Source of the DNA: Nepenthes gracilis
Taxonomy: Eukaryota > Streptophyta > Magnoliopsida > Caryophyllales > Nepenthaceae
DNA length: 64,000 nucleotides
NCBI GenBank assembly: GCA_033239525.1
Contig: BSYO01000016.1
Location: forward strand, 1,178,001-1,242,000
Direction of reading: 5' to 3'
Below the pieces are notes generated by a model. The model saw only the letters and a program-made list of their open reading frames with translations, was not told the origin of the DNA and ran no database searches. Numbering within the stretch: the stretch's first letter is position 1; each line of letters begins with the position of its first letter. The position numbers and the translations under genes are program-made. Positions 14,301-25,985 of this stretch are shown in pieces.

Positions 14301-17300
14301 AGATTGCTCTATCATGACTTAAAAGCTACAAGTTCAAGCCACAGAAACAATCTCTCTGCAATACATGAATAGAGTTGTACATTTGACAATTCCAAACCCC
14401 ATGATATAAGAGGCTCAAACACTAAGACCTATGGAAAAAGTGATTAATTTAGATATAAATAATCTACGTGTTGGGAGCATTTAATCACCCAAGTTCTCAT
14501 CCGGGTTCAGAACACAAACTAATTAGATAAAAATTTCAAAGCAAATTTGTGGCACTGTAAGGGATCCTTGGGTTGTCCAACAACAAAATGTGTTGCAAAA
14601 AGTGTAAGTGACTCTTCAACTTTGTTGTAAGTCACCATTAGTGTTTTCACACCAACATTAACCACACAGTATCGCATCCTTACCCGATCAACATGAGGCT
14701 ATCAGTCTATAATTTTGCCTGAGTTACATTATATTTTTGTCTCTCTCATTGTTGTTGGTATTCTGGAACTATTGTAGCTTCTCCTAATCTAAAGCCAAAC
14801 TGCAAGATCTCGTTGTGTATATGAGATGTCGAATTCATCTCTCTAGTGAGTTACCCTGAAATCCTTATCACAAGCCACTGAGATCTCCATATACACTCGC
14901 CACAATAATATTTTAAATAGCCAATACTGAATGCAGAACAATAAACTGGCACCAAGTTACTATAGGCTTTGATCTTTGCATGACCACTTTCGGAAGTTTC
15001 ATAAGTTTCCAGAGTATTCTTGAACAATATCAGTCAAGTCATGAAACGTAAAATAATAAGACCTCGAGTTGATACGCTCCAACAAATGCCAGTTTTGAGT
15101 GGCACATTCCATAACCAAACCATCTAATAGCAACTCGACTGAATCCTATTTAACATAAGGAAGAACTCATTAATATAGTTTCCCAATAAAGCAAGCACGA
15201 TGAGATAAGTGGAATAACCTGTAATTGTCAGGATTCATTAAAAGCAATGCCCTATACAATTTCTCAGCTTCTTCAAAGCGATTAAGTCTCAGGAGAAGAG
15301 AAACCTCTTGCTCCTTGTAAGATAATTTATCAACCTACAAATTCAGTGCCAAGACAAAGTAAGAAGACATGTTCAAGAAGGATTTCTGCAATATGCACAA
15401 TGGCACATAAAATGGCAAAAACGAAAACATATTGTAGGAAACAATAAGTACAATAACAAAGCAAACCATGGGAACAATAATGTGCACTCACAATTTTCAT
15501 CTCCTTCTTGTGTAATTCCTCAAGAGCGCTCTGAATAAATCCACATTCTTCTAATAGAGAAACCTAAACAGAAATTACATTTACAAGACCATCAGAATAT
15601 GAAATGAAATACCAAGACGACTGCTCTTATTTAGAAGCAGTAGGTCAAAGGGGAAAGAGGGGGGAAAAGAGATTGTTCTTCCAACAGAGTTACGGTCTAC
15701 AAGCAAATTGGATCACTAGGAGCTTGATCAGAATCAACTTAATGATTATAGAAGAAAAAGATGGATCTACAATCAAGATCTATGATTAGGTAGGAATCTG
15801 CATGGGAATTAGAATACACTGCTTGGTCAATTTTCTTTAGTTTTTCCAAGTTTTATTATAGGTATTAGGCATTTTAAGTTCTCGCAAGGATCAATGTAGA
15901 CCGTGTTTTGTTCGTCAATGGGTTACCTAACCAATTTTACTTAGTGCCTGCCATCTATAGTGTAATAATTTTATTTAGAGAGGTTTCTTTTGTCTCCAAA
16001 ACTAGGTTTCCCTCAGAAAAAAGAACCTAGTGCCCTATAAAAAGAGCTATAATTTATCCATTATGAAGAGGCTAGGGAGCAGTTAGTTGGTGAGCAGCTT
16101 AAACCCTTGCCCTAAGAGGCTAGGGAGCGGTTAGTTGGTGAGCAGCTTATCCCTTGGCCTATGGGCAAGGGTTTAAGCAGCTCCATACCCCTCATTACCT
16201 CACAAAAACATTATCCAGTATGAATGAAGTCAATTTCACTATAGACAACATACAATGTGCCTCATTGAATTGGTTATTTCTTCTCCTTTCTTCTCCATTC
16301 CCTGTCCCAAACCCCAATTCCAAACCTGATTACTTCACTTTTAAATCGTCAATAATCACTTCTAGATACCCTAAGCTCAATTTCATTGATCTTGACACTT
16401 CTCTTAAAATCCAGCATTGAAGTTGAACCTCATACCCGTTAGAATTGAACTCCAAAAAGGGGCATTGGTACAGTTCTTCACTTCTGGAATAAAGAAGCAT
16501 TTTATCCTTTTTTTTTAAAAAAAAATTCCTACTTACATACAGATGGAGGTCAGGTGAGCACCAACAGTATTGGCTCTGAAAACAGTCAAAATGCAAAATC
16601 CACTATGTATGCTTTGCACAGAGCCAATGCCTTTAAACACCTATAATTACCGCCATCCTCTTCAATTTAAATGGGGGTCATTGAAAGACGAGGCACAACG
16701 CACAAGGCACCCATTGGCACTGTTGCTTAAGAGAAATAAGAACCAAAAGGAAACAAATGAAGCATTGAATCACGTAAATAGGCAAGGAAAAGCTAGTACC
16801 TTGTACAAAAGCATTTCACTGTGCTCACAGCATTCATTGTCTGGCGGATAGTCATCTTCTAGTGTTCCTTCATAAGCTCCAAGGATTTCAATTGCTTTGG
16901 AAGCACTATGATGCAATCCACAACATGAAAAAAAAAAACATGTATTTTCAAGTACATGACTAATAATGAAACAATATTCATACTACCAGTTTCAAATTGT
17001 CTCCTAGATTTTATAAGTTCAAGAAAACTAGCAAACATCATTTACATCTAAGAGGCCTAAGTACTTCCCCAGTCCAGTCCTTAGCAGATACTCATGGAGA
17101 TAAGTCATATTGCACCTTGTAAGACCAACTAATTTTACCAAAGGACCCAAGAATAGTGTAAGGCCATATATTTACATTATGATTTATGACATCATCAAAA
17201 TGTGTATTGGGTTAATTTAGAAAATAATTGTATAATAAAAATTTAAGAAAAAATCAAATTATTTAGAATCAGGCTCAGCACTTAATGGGCACCTGTATCT

Positions 17301-20300
17301 ATGCTTGTGCATGTTTGAGGCAATAACCGTGCGCTTGATACACGCATCTAGGACACTAACGCATTTGTGGCAGAATAGGTGGTGCCTAATATACATCTAT
17401 TGCAACACTCATATGCGGCTTAGGCAATGTACTGGCGCCTGAAGTGTGCCTGTATTAGCGCCTACGTGTAGATGAAGCAAAAAGTTAGCACCTAATGTGC
17501 ACGCCTGACCAGCACTCATTTGCCAATTTGGGAATTTAAAGCTTTCCATACCTATTGACGATCATTTCGCATGGGAAAGAGAGAAAAGAGAGAGAAGATG
17601 AGAAGAAGAGAAGAAGAAGAAGAAGAAAGAGAAAAAATAATGAATGAGATTTTTGAACTTTGTTGAGTTAGATCTATTAGATCAAATATTAAAGACAAAT
17701 ATTTCTAAACCCATTTTTTAGTCCATTTGAAATATCATTTGATTTTGCTTACATTTTTAGTTTGACTATACATGCATATCACCCTTTTACACCCATCTAA
17801 ATATTATTATATGCATGTGTTTTCACTAAATATTTTAAAGTTCTGTTTAGTTTTACTGAAGGTTTAGACGTTTTGTTCGTTCTCACAAAATAGGTAAGCA
17901 TTTTAAAATATTATATTCATACATGGAAATATTTGTTAAAAAAATGTCATGAAACTTTGTCCATTTGGCCTTGCAATTAATAATCCATGCAAGTGCTTGG
18001 CCAAAACTTTATTTTGATTTGACATGCATTTACACTTTTCCTAGGGTGAAAAATTTTATATTTATGCTTTTCCTACAAAGTAAAAAGTTTTGAATATTTG
18101 TTATAGAGTCCTCTGTTTGTCATTTTTGTTGAAAACCATTATATGAAATTGACGAAACTATATATTTGGACGTTCTAATATATTAGGCATATTTGAGAAT
18201 TGTACCTGTTATCCATTGGTGGCAAAAGAAAGTAACGTTTAGAAATTTATAGACAACTTGCTTACAGATCTAAATAGTGATGTTTTAATCTATTATTACC
18301 GAGAGTAAGTGTAATCCTTCCTCAAAGTTGGCATTTAGGCCATTGATTCTCATGTTTGGCATAATTTGGGTTTTTCAAGATTATGACCTGTATCGTATTT
18401 TATGTTTCGAAATGTTTGGCTTTTGTGATTTGGCAGATTTTGACACGATAATTCAGATTTATCCAACTTTGGATATTTGAACATTTTGAAATCATATAAT
18501 TTAGACTTTGAATGATTTCATAAAATTTGTATTATTTGACATTCGTATAGGGATTACAAATTTTGCATACGAAATCATAACTCGGATCTCATGTTTGGAA
18601 ATTTGGACATATTGGATTTTAACGCGATGTTTATAGTTTTCAATCCTCCTATCTGATTTGTGTACATAATTTGTATGTTATATACGTACTTATTGAGCTT
18701 TAAGCCCACAATTCGTTACATTTTCTAACCTCTTTAGATTAGAGGGCCTTCTATACCTGTAGGATTTGAACGAAGGAGATTTAAAGACCTCGTTTATTAT
18801 TTGTATTTGGATATATATTTGGGACTTACATTAGGATTATTATTTAGTTTTTTTATTATAATCTGTATAATTTTGGAGTACTGCAATCAAATGGATATTC
18901 GTACAAATATATTGTGATGGTTTGGAAAATTATTAGATGTTTTTCCTTACAAATAGGTTTGATTTGAGCAAGTTGTTAAATTCATTGTTTGGAAACTGAA
19001 AAGAATTAATTCAATCAGGCCCTGTGTCCACTATCAAATATTGTGAATATTATGTCGTTTTGGATTTGGTTTGTTTGGTTCGATCTGGTATTTGGGTTAT
19101 CTAAGTTTGAATTATCTATAAAAATATTATTTGGATTTAGTTAATATTATTTTATTACTTACTTGTATCGGGGTCGTGATAAATAAATACCATAATCATG
19201 GCAAACTTACTTGATATATCAAAATCAGACACAATTTGAATAAAATGATCATATAAATTTGGAACCATCCAGAACAATTCAATGTAAATCCAAAAAAAAA
19301 ATTTGTTTGGGCAAATTCCTCCACATGCCTGCTAGAGACAACATTTTCCTACATGCAAACCTTCCTCAAATCTCCTTCAAATGGAGAGATTGAAGACAAT
19401 AAGGCTCACTATTAATCAATGACTCCTGACCAATTGATAACAGCATGTAAAACTACTGCCAGAAAGTGCATTCAATTGGAGAACATTGAAGAAACTAGGG
19501 CTTAGTCTTTGCAATAAGGCAGCAGAGTTCATCACTACTGCCTATGCCTACAAACAATATATCTGCCCTCCATATCCAAATACAAGACAGAAAAATTACT
19601 CATAAGTGTGCCTTTTCAAGAATATTACAACATAATTAGTAAAAGGATTAGACAATTTTTTTAAAACATCTTTTGTTGGGGTGGGAGGAGGACATACTTC
19701 GAGTTTAAATGCTGAGCAACTGCAAACCCAATCCAATTCATACGATGGTTTGGCTTCAAAGTCAATAGTTGCTGCCTGGTTTCAACAAAACCTGTCAAGT
19801 CACGCATTTGTGCCTGCAGAAAGGGTCAGTTTGTCTGAGTGCAATATTCAGCATGAAAATGCAAAATAAACAGGAAATATGCATATGAACAGTTACGTAA
19901 GAGACAAATACTCAGATTTAATAGTACTGAAAGTTCAGATACAACTCTATGGTATACATGCCACCTCTTGAAAACTTTTAGTTCTTTCACTAATTACCAT
20001 GCAAACACAACTGAAGTTTGAACTAATACAAATTGATAGAAGTATGCAGGAAAACATAAACAACAAATAATATCAATAAAATAACAGGCCAGCAAAGTAA
20101 AGCTGATGTAGACATACTGCTCATCTTAATTTTTTGTTGTTGGAGAAAGGCAAACATGCGAGCCATTTATTCAAATCCATAAGCAACATACAATCGTAGA
20201 AAGGACAGAAAATCAGTTTAGCCATCTTACCTGCAGGAGAGATAAATCCCGCAATATTTCAATGTTATCAGGATCGATCTTCAATGCATTTCTATAACAT

Positions 20301-23300
20301 TTGATCGCTTCTCTATATTCTCTGTCTGACCGATACAAGAGGCCATAAACATGCCAGCAAACATGACTTTTGAGGTCATTCTGGATCAAGACAAACAAAT
20401 TAAGCATAATGCAATTAAAATATTTAGCAAAAATATAGAACTATGGTAAATAAACCTTGCACTGCTTCCATATAAAGATAAAAGAGCACATCAGACCTTT
20501 AGCCCAAGCCGAACAAGCTCATATGCTTCTGCTTTCCGGTCCATGCAATTCAAAGTTAATCCTTTCATCGACAAAGTTTCTACAAACAAAAATAACAATC
20601 ACAAAACCACACAAATTGAACTACGGGGAAAGAAATGAAAGGCAGTCTACAAGCACACAACAGCAGATGGTCCTGGTGCAAGGGAAAAACAAAACATCCG
20701 AAGAAAAAAATTGTATCAAAATCCAAATTTGTGACACAATGCTACCCAAACAGATCAACCAAAAACAACCCTCAAATTCATATTTGCAATAATTCGTAAT
20801 AGATCCCAAGTGACCTAGTTATGAAATTTCATCAACTGTTTCGAGAAGTATAAATTCCTTTAGGGGCTCTGCCCTAAAGTATTTTTAACCTCCCAAAAAA
20901 ACCAAACACCGTCTTCATATGAATAGAAACTCAAACAAAATCAAAAAATGAACTACCTATATTAGGTGGTTCATAATAGTTACACAAGGCAAGCTGCGCA
21001 GTATGCAAAAAAGTATATTTTCATAAAAAGCAATCATTGAAGACCACATTTAGCATATGGCGAACTAGTAAGTGGTACCATAAATTCAAATATGGGTGGT
21101 GACAGGCACCAAGATGACTACTAGAAGGTTGTGACATTGTGAAGACCATTATTTTTGCAAATGATACAACCGCAACACTGTGACATCGCAATTTAAAACT
21201 GTTTACAGTATACTGGAGGGTTTAGGTGCAACTATATTTTATTCAGACATATCCAACAACAATCTTCCCGTACAAGTGACCACCAATCTTCAGTGGCTAA
21301 GTCAAAACTACAGGATGTAAATCGTGAATTTATTTCCAGGAAATACAGGGGAAAAAACCCCCAACAGTTCTTATAATCACATCAGATAATCAGAATATCA
21401 AGGAAACAATTCTATCTCCATTTCACATAGACTGTGTCGTGAATCAGGGAAGGGGAATTTAAGGAACTACAGATATTTTTCAATTTCAGATTTCTAATCT
21501 TCAACCATCGCCTTCTTAAAATGAGCTGAGACTGATTTGGGCAGTTTCAAATCCTGACTACAAATCACATCTACCCAGATGTTAACTTTAGAATTTGAAA
21601 ACAAGCAATAGTTGCCATCATCAACAAACTAAAGAATTCTTGTCCATTGTTTCCGATAAAAAAAAAAAATGAATTCTTGACGATGTTTCTTGTGACTAAT
21701 AACCCATTGACACTAACTCATCCGCCCAACATAATTAGTTTGACAACAAAATGACAGTCCTTTGATTTCATTAGTGAGAGAAACAAATTTACCAGCCAAA
21801 GATTCACCACCACCACAGGCCATACCAATCATATCATACATGTCAATCATTAAATCAAGAACACACCTCCGGTGCTTTGAATCCTCCCCTGCCCCTTCTT
21901 CTCATCTAATGACCTGTTATGTCTTAATTACTCTCCAACTTATTGGCTCAGATGGGTGCAAATGCAAGTAGGGTAATTATGTCTTTGATTTTGTTTTGAC
22001 AAAGACAATGATTGCAGCTGGGTAATGGTGAATCATTAATTGTGCTGCTTAAGCCATCTCTCCCTCTAGCCAACTATCCCATTCATGGTGATGGTTGAAT
22101 GATGGACATGATGGTCGAGAGAAAACTAATGGCATCAAATGATGACAGGTGAGAGGTCATCCATTATTGTGTTAGCCCCCTCTCTACTGAGCCAATAACT
22201 AGAGTGACAGACTATTGTGCACCTACTGAACTTCCATCTTAGACAAGGCTTGTCATTGATGGAGGTAGTTAGCGGAAACATGCAATGATGGTGATCCCTA
22301 AAGGTCATTGATTACAGTGATATCAACTTTTCTGCTTTCTATTTTTATATTCTTTGCTGTCATAGTGGTTGGAGTTATGTTCACTTTGGTTAGTTGTGTT
22401 CAATTGCCCTCCATTTTCTCTGTAAATCACAGCAAATATATTCTTGTTGAAAAAGATCATATATTTAAATCCATGTGAAATAAATTGTGATTATCAAAAC
22501 ATCAGAATCCATAACATCCCAGTATCTTAAATCTGGTTGTTTAGTGTCTTCTCATTTAAATTCCCAAGCAACAGACAAGACAAAAACTTGCTTTTTTATC
22601 CATTTTTGGCAAGGGAACTCACACAACCACAAAAACCTCACATTTTTTTGTTCAGAAAGAAGTCATGTTAACTCATCCAAGAGAGTGCATTTGTTAACCA
22701 TGCTGTTGTGGGTTTGATTCCCACAAATGGCGCTTCTTTTTTTAACTTCAGGGTATTAGCATAGATATAAGATTGCGTCATTATAACCTAGAAGTCATAG
22801 GTTTAAACTATGAAAATAGCATCCATACAACACATGGATAAGGTTGTGAACATATGACCTTCCTAAAACCCCACAATATTGCAGCATCATGCACTAACCA
22901 CATTTTAAGAAACACAATATTCAAGGAGAACTGAGCCTTGATCTTTCTATTGAAATGGCAATCACTCTACCACTTGGAATACGAAATTCAATTAAGCAGA
23001 CATTCTTTCAACTTTAAGCTAAACAACCTAATGAATCAAACAAAAAAGATAAAAACCTGGTTACTTATTTAAGGTGTAAATGCAATGGTGGTGACTGGAC
23101 TATATTGGAACGAAAGCTTCAGCAGACCTGCAGTAATTCTGAATAAGTGGTGTTGAAGGCATTGGTAGGGGAACAATTGAGCATCCCACTGCTGAAAAAA
23201 ACCAACATAAAATCCACAACACCAACCAGCGGTGAAGGCACGTTATAAAAGAGTGATAAGAATGGTAAAAGCTAGCATCACAAGGAAAAAGTGGCCCCAT

Positions 23301-25483
23301 TGGGATTGCTCAAAGGTAGTTTGATGGAGAGAGAGACAGAAGCAACTGCAAAGAGTCGACGTATAAGCAACGGCTGTTTAGATAGGACAGATAAAATGAT
23401 AAAGGCAGCACTAGGACAGGCAATAAGGAATGCTAGCGTTAAAGTTGCTGGCACTGCTCTTAAGATATTGATCTAGAGTTGTGGAATATATAAGGTGATG
23501 GCATCAATTATTGTTGACGACAATACAAGGGCTTAAGATATATCGGACCACTGCAAGAAATATGAATTTTATGATGACCTTTTAGCTGCACAAAAAAAAA
23601 TGCAAATAATTATAGTAGAACAAATAGCTGCAGGCAGTAGAATTCCTGTTGGATTTGCTAAAATATAGATTCCATGATACAAGGTAGAAAATTCTAGTGC
23701 ACAACAAGGAAAAGGTGAAAAATGCATAGGGAATATGGAAACAGGGAGACAGCTATATAGTGCTCAAATCAGATGAAATAACAGCACCAGCAGCACACCA
23801 ATACAGGCGCATCATGCTTCTCTATCTGGAGGGAGTTTACATCATGGCGATTAAAAAAGTATATATTTAAGCAGAAATGGGGTTGATATTGGTCATCTTG
23901 GGCTCGTACATTGTAAATGATATTTTGAGAAATCAATATTCACTTAATAACCAGATTCAACTCCACCAATTGTATCTACAAAGCAAATCCATGAAGCACA
24001 TTCTCGCTTAAAATATAACCAATGAATTTTTATTGAGTTCCACTATATTGCCCAGCTGGCAGGCCTTTCCCAAATTTAGGAAGGAACCTTATCAATCACT
24101 ACAGATGAAGCAACACAAAGTAGGGTCCAATCTTGCTAGACAAAAATGCTTTGCATCCATCTAGTAATTGCAATAACCACTTACATGTAATCTTACATAG
24201 TAACTAAAAGCAACCAAGTATGTACCTACCTCCATGGTCCGGAAACTTTTTCAATATTGCGTCTGCAGCCTTCAATCCCTTCTTATATTGTTTAGTTTCA
24301 TACGATTTCTGCATAAATACAACATACAAACAATAATTAAACATATGAATATGCTAGTAGATATTCTCCGCCAAGTGGCTAAGGAATCAGATAAATCCCA
24401 TAGTACTGATAAAAGTATGAGGGATGATTGGCCTGTTTTATGAAAGAAAAATGCAATTGCAACAACACTAGAAATAGAAGCAAAACTCTGGAAAGGAACA
24501 TTTTTTCAAGAAATTTTGAAGATGAAGATTGTGTCCTTCCCTTCATGATCAAATGGTGTGCCCCTTTTGCACAGAAAAGCTAGAAGATTCTAAGATTGAA
24601 GTTACAAATACCCAAAATCTATCGACAGATTTCCGAACACAGCATTTCATTTTCATCACCAAAGCAAAACCAGTCAACCAAAATTGCAGGCAGGAACTGC
24701 AAGCATTGCAGCTCAACACTTCAAGAACCATTAAAGCCCAGCAATTTATGCTGTTAGTTGAAAGTCAAATAATGATTTGATACTTCAATGCCTCCTCGTT
24801 TGCCAACATTTACTGCACTGGATAAAGTCTAAGAAAGGGTGATTAAAAGATTCAAGCTGTCGACCACTCAGTCAAACAGGCTGGAATCATCACAACCCAA
24901 GAACTTAAGCTGTTATGTGAAAGCACAAAAAGGAATCCAACTGCAAAATCACATAGCAATGGGCCACTGGAAAAAAAAAATCATCTCATAAGCTCCTCAA
25001 GCAAAAATAAAAAGCCTCCTTTTTCCTTTCCACAAATTTCTATCCCACAATAAATGTAACGTTGACCCCATTATTAGCATGGCAAGATTCTCAGAACGAT
25101 CCCAAGATAAGCATTACCTAATGAAAATGCTCTCATTAGCAGTTGAACAAAAAATCATGCATCCAAAAATCATATGTCAAATTATAACCCTATTGCTACA
25201 AATTCACGATAAATTACAGGAACAATAAAATTAAGACTCTTTAGAATAACTAAACTTCAGATACTCAAGTATTAGAGCTGCAGTGAAATCAAATAGGACC
25301 AAAAATATCAATTTATCGCAAAACGCACAGTAAAGCTGTGAAAATGCAATGGCACGGAGGAAGTTTGATAGTGCATAGGTGAATGCATTAAAGAAGGAGA
25401 CATAAAGAGACCGAGTGATAGAAATAACATACGACGATAAGCTTGAAGAGATTGGCTTCCTTTGGGGGAAGCGAAGCACCCAT
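2339..25483 (-). CDS. NAA15: NAA15, NatA auxiliary subunit (25 exons; 3' end outside window)
   Basis: Auxiliary subunit of N-terminal acetyltransferase A. With catalytic NAA10 it binds the ribosome and acetylates nascent chains after Met removal (family knowledge). Exons, 5' to 3': 25483-25433, 24308-24230, 20579-20497, 20380-20231, 19813-19698, 16905-16800, 15563-15492, 15334-15219, 12368-12236, 11470-11393, 11306-11253, 11134-11064, 9519-9465, 9370-9275, 8737-8609, 8439-8357, 8265-8035, 4325-4193, 4115-4008, 3900-3769, 3358-3302, 3129-3032, 2947-2889, 2667-2556, 2439-2339. All junctions are GT-AG and phases agree, giving 2503 nt (834 codons). The start [15 protein letters not shown] is the conserved family N-terminus. 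TPR-type helices follow ([40 protein letters not shown]). Exon 18 holds the basic stretch [18 protein letters not shown]. Plant homologues are near 900 residues, so about 60 C-terminal codons lie left of base 1. I see no stop or frameshift. Confidence 0.97.
2726..2821. repeat. TATG/TGTA microsatellite
   Basis: Imperfect run of TATG and TGTATG units between exons 23 and 24 of NAA15. Open frames through it (His-Thr or Cys-Met repeats) are artefacts. Confidence 0.93.
3979..3998. repeat. GT dinucleotide microsatellite
   Basis: About ten GT units just beyond the donor of NAA15 exon 19 (exon end 4008). On the gene strand the intron begins GTTGTTTAAAC and then runs into an AC tract. Confidence 0.9.
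4326..8034 (-). other. NAA15 intron 17 (3.7 kb)
   Basis: The largest intron of the gene. Apart from a C/A homopolymer block near 7081-7107 and the GA run at the upstream end, I see no gene, transposon protein or clear terminal repeat. The open segments here lack similarity to anything I recognise and no splice signals place them in a transcript. Confidence 0.8.
8015..8030. repeat. GA repeat next to NAA15 exon 17 donor
   Basis: On the gene strand the intron starts GTGAC and passes at once into a CT run. The microsatellite therefore begins about 5 nt after the exon boundary at 8035. Confidence 0.9.
11590..11772 (-). mobile_element. tRNA-type SINE (Au-like), intron of NAA15
   Basis: On the minus strand it reads GAGCGTTGGTGCAAC, then a box B-like CAAGTCGTGGAAAC and a body ending in the CCTTAGACCTTACACATAGTG and AGGGTTGCC blocks. 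This order of A-box region, B-box, CCTTxGACCxTxCxCAxAG and GGGTTGCC is the signature of the widespread plant Au SINE group (from memory of that family). It is old and has many substitutions. It lies between NAA15 exons 9 and 10. Confidence 0.8.
13330..13800 (-). pseudogene. LINE (non-LTR retrotransposon) reverse-transcriptase C-terminal fossil
   Basis: The minus-strand translation, with several frameshifts and stops, gives the region following the RT catalytic core. [17 protein letters not shown] is followed by AKIRMLRW and by a KDKIK segment. These match the conserved plant L1-type order (FYRT...P.LLYG.ECW, then K..EMRMLRWM, then R.D.IRN). It is heavily degraded, has the same sense as NAA15 and sits in the intron between exons 8 and 9. 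No catalytic YADD box or endonuclease is present, so this is a 5'-truncated relic. Confidence 0.8.
14283..14426 (+). mobile_element. tRNA-type SINE, intron of NAA15
   Basis: Starts AGGTGCAACGGTAAGATTGC (A-box region), then AGTTCAAGCCACAGAAAC (B box) and a body with CCAAACCCCATGATAT near its end. It has the same general architecture as the copies at 11590-11772 and 22752-22905. It is degraded. No target duplication could be fixed. Confidence 0.75.
17118..19181 (+). mobile_element. Probable solo LTR of a Del/Tekay-type gypsy element
   Basis: The left end TGTAAGACCAACTAATTTTACC followed by AGGACCCAAGAATAGTGTAAGG resembles the TGTAACGACCC start of plant Del/Tekay LTRs. About 2 kb downstream the end CGGGGTCGTGATA resembles their GGGTCGTGACA terminus. 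Between them lie GAGCTTTAAGCCCAC and a long T- and ATTTGG-rich stretch, as in that lineage. A length near 2 kb also fits. I found no matching target duplication and no internal region, so boundaries and identity are inferred. It lies in the intron between NAA15 exons 5 and 6. Confidence 0.45.
17577..17637. repeat. Purine-rich GA/GAA microsatellite
   Basis: A 60 bp purine-only tract of AGAG and GAAGAA units within the NAA15 intron. It falls inside the probable LTR. Confidence 0.9.
20580..24229 (-). other. NAA15 intron 2 (3.65 kb)
   Basis: Contains one SINE (22752-22905) and otherwise no recognisable gene. The open segments at 20457-20792 and 22487-22717 lack similarity to known proteins and are taken as chance. 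Confidence 0.8.
22752..22905 (+). mobile_element. tRNA-type SINE, intron 2 of NAA15
   Basis: The head GGGTATTAGCATAGATATAAG is followed by a degenerate B box (CATAGGTTTAAACTATGAAA). The body has GGATAAGGTTGTGAACATATG and CCTAAAACCCCACAATATTGC, ending GCATCATGCACTAACC. The body matches the standard plant SINE block (GGTAAGGCTGxGTACA, CCxxxACCCxGCAxT, GxGCAC). It is strongly diverged from the copies at 11.6 and 14.3 kb. Confidence 0.7.
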
Positions 25484-25700
25484 TTTCGCAGAGACTTTAC
25501 AGGTATATACGACAGAGAGAGTGGTTGAACGAATTCAAAGGATGTGTTTTGGTGTTTGGATTAGAGGGATTGTAAGGGTTACGAGACAGAGAGAGAGAGA
25601 CACGAGGTGGCGTTTATCTGCTGCAACCCTACTTGCAGAGTGGGAAGGGACAAGAAGCAAAGCGAGCCAGACACGGCGAGCAGCTAATAGTTAGAAATAA
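25484..25700 (-). promoter_or_regulatory. NAA15 5' UTR and proximal upstream region
   Basis: This is the DNA immediately upstream of the NAA15 start codon. It is richer in G+C than the flanking intergenic DNA and has a short GA/CT run near 25588-25600. Such CT-rich tracts are common in plant 5' UTRs. I cannot place the transcription start from sequence alone, and no clear TATA box stands out, which would suit a housekeeping gene. The extent is an inference. Confidence 0.4.
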
Positions 25701-25717
25701 AATTAATAGCAATAGAT

Positions 25718-25985
25718 TTTTGCTTTATATTTTACTTTGTTCAAAAAATATATACATTTTTATTTTATATTTGACTTAATTCAATTAAAAAAATTCAGTT
25801 AAAAGTTAACTAGAAAAGGTTATAATAAGTCTTAAATTTAATGATTAATAGTAATAATAATGGCAAGGGTTACTGTTGTAATTATATCAATAATATTTTT
25901 GTTTTATGTTTGACTTTATACAAGGAAAATAAAATTAAGTTAAAAGTTAGCTATGAAATGTTATAATGAGGCTTAAGTTGAATAA
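25718..25985. repeat. Imperfect tandem duplication, about 160 bp unit
   Basis: A first unit has GCTTTATATTTTACTTTGTTC, CAGTTAAAAGTTAACTA and GGTTATAATAAGTCTTAA. It is followed by a second with GTTTTATGTTTGACTTTATAC, AAGTTAAAAGTTAGCTA and TGTTATAATGAGGCTTAA. Both are AT-rich and end in TAATAATAAT runs. It lies just upstream of NAA15. Confidence 0.7.

Larger units (their letters stand above)
12369..15218 (-). other. NAA15 intron between exons 8 and 9 (2.85 kb)
   Basis: This intron holds the LINE fossil and one SINE listed separately. The remainder is AT-rich with no recognisable gene. Confidence 0.8.

Noticed and set aside
17270..17530. Repeated CACCTAATGTGCACGCC-like words suggesting a tandem array or CRISPR-like pattern
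   Set aside because: Units vary in length and sequence with no fixed spacers; plant nuclear context and inclusion in an LTR-like region make this an internal LTR repeat at most.
22676..22732. A possible tRNA gene at TTGTGGGTTTGATTCCCAC
   Set aside because: It has a B-box-like arm, but no complete cloverleaf or A box at the right distance; the nearby SINE suggests tRNA-derived repeat sequence.
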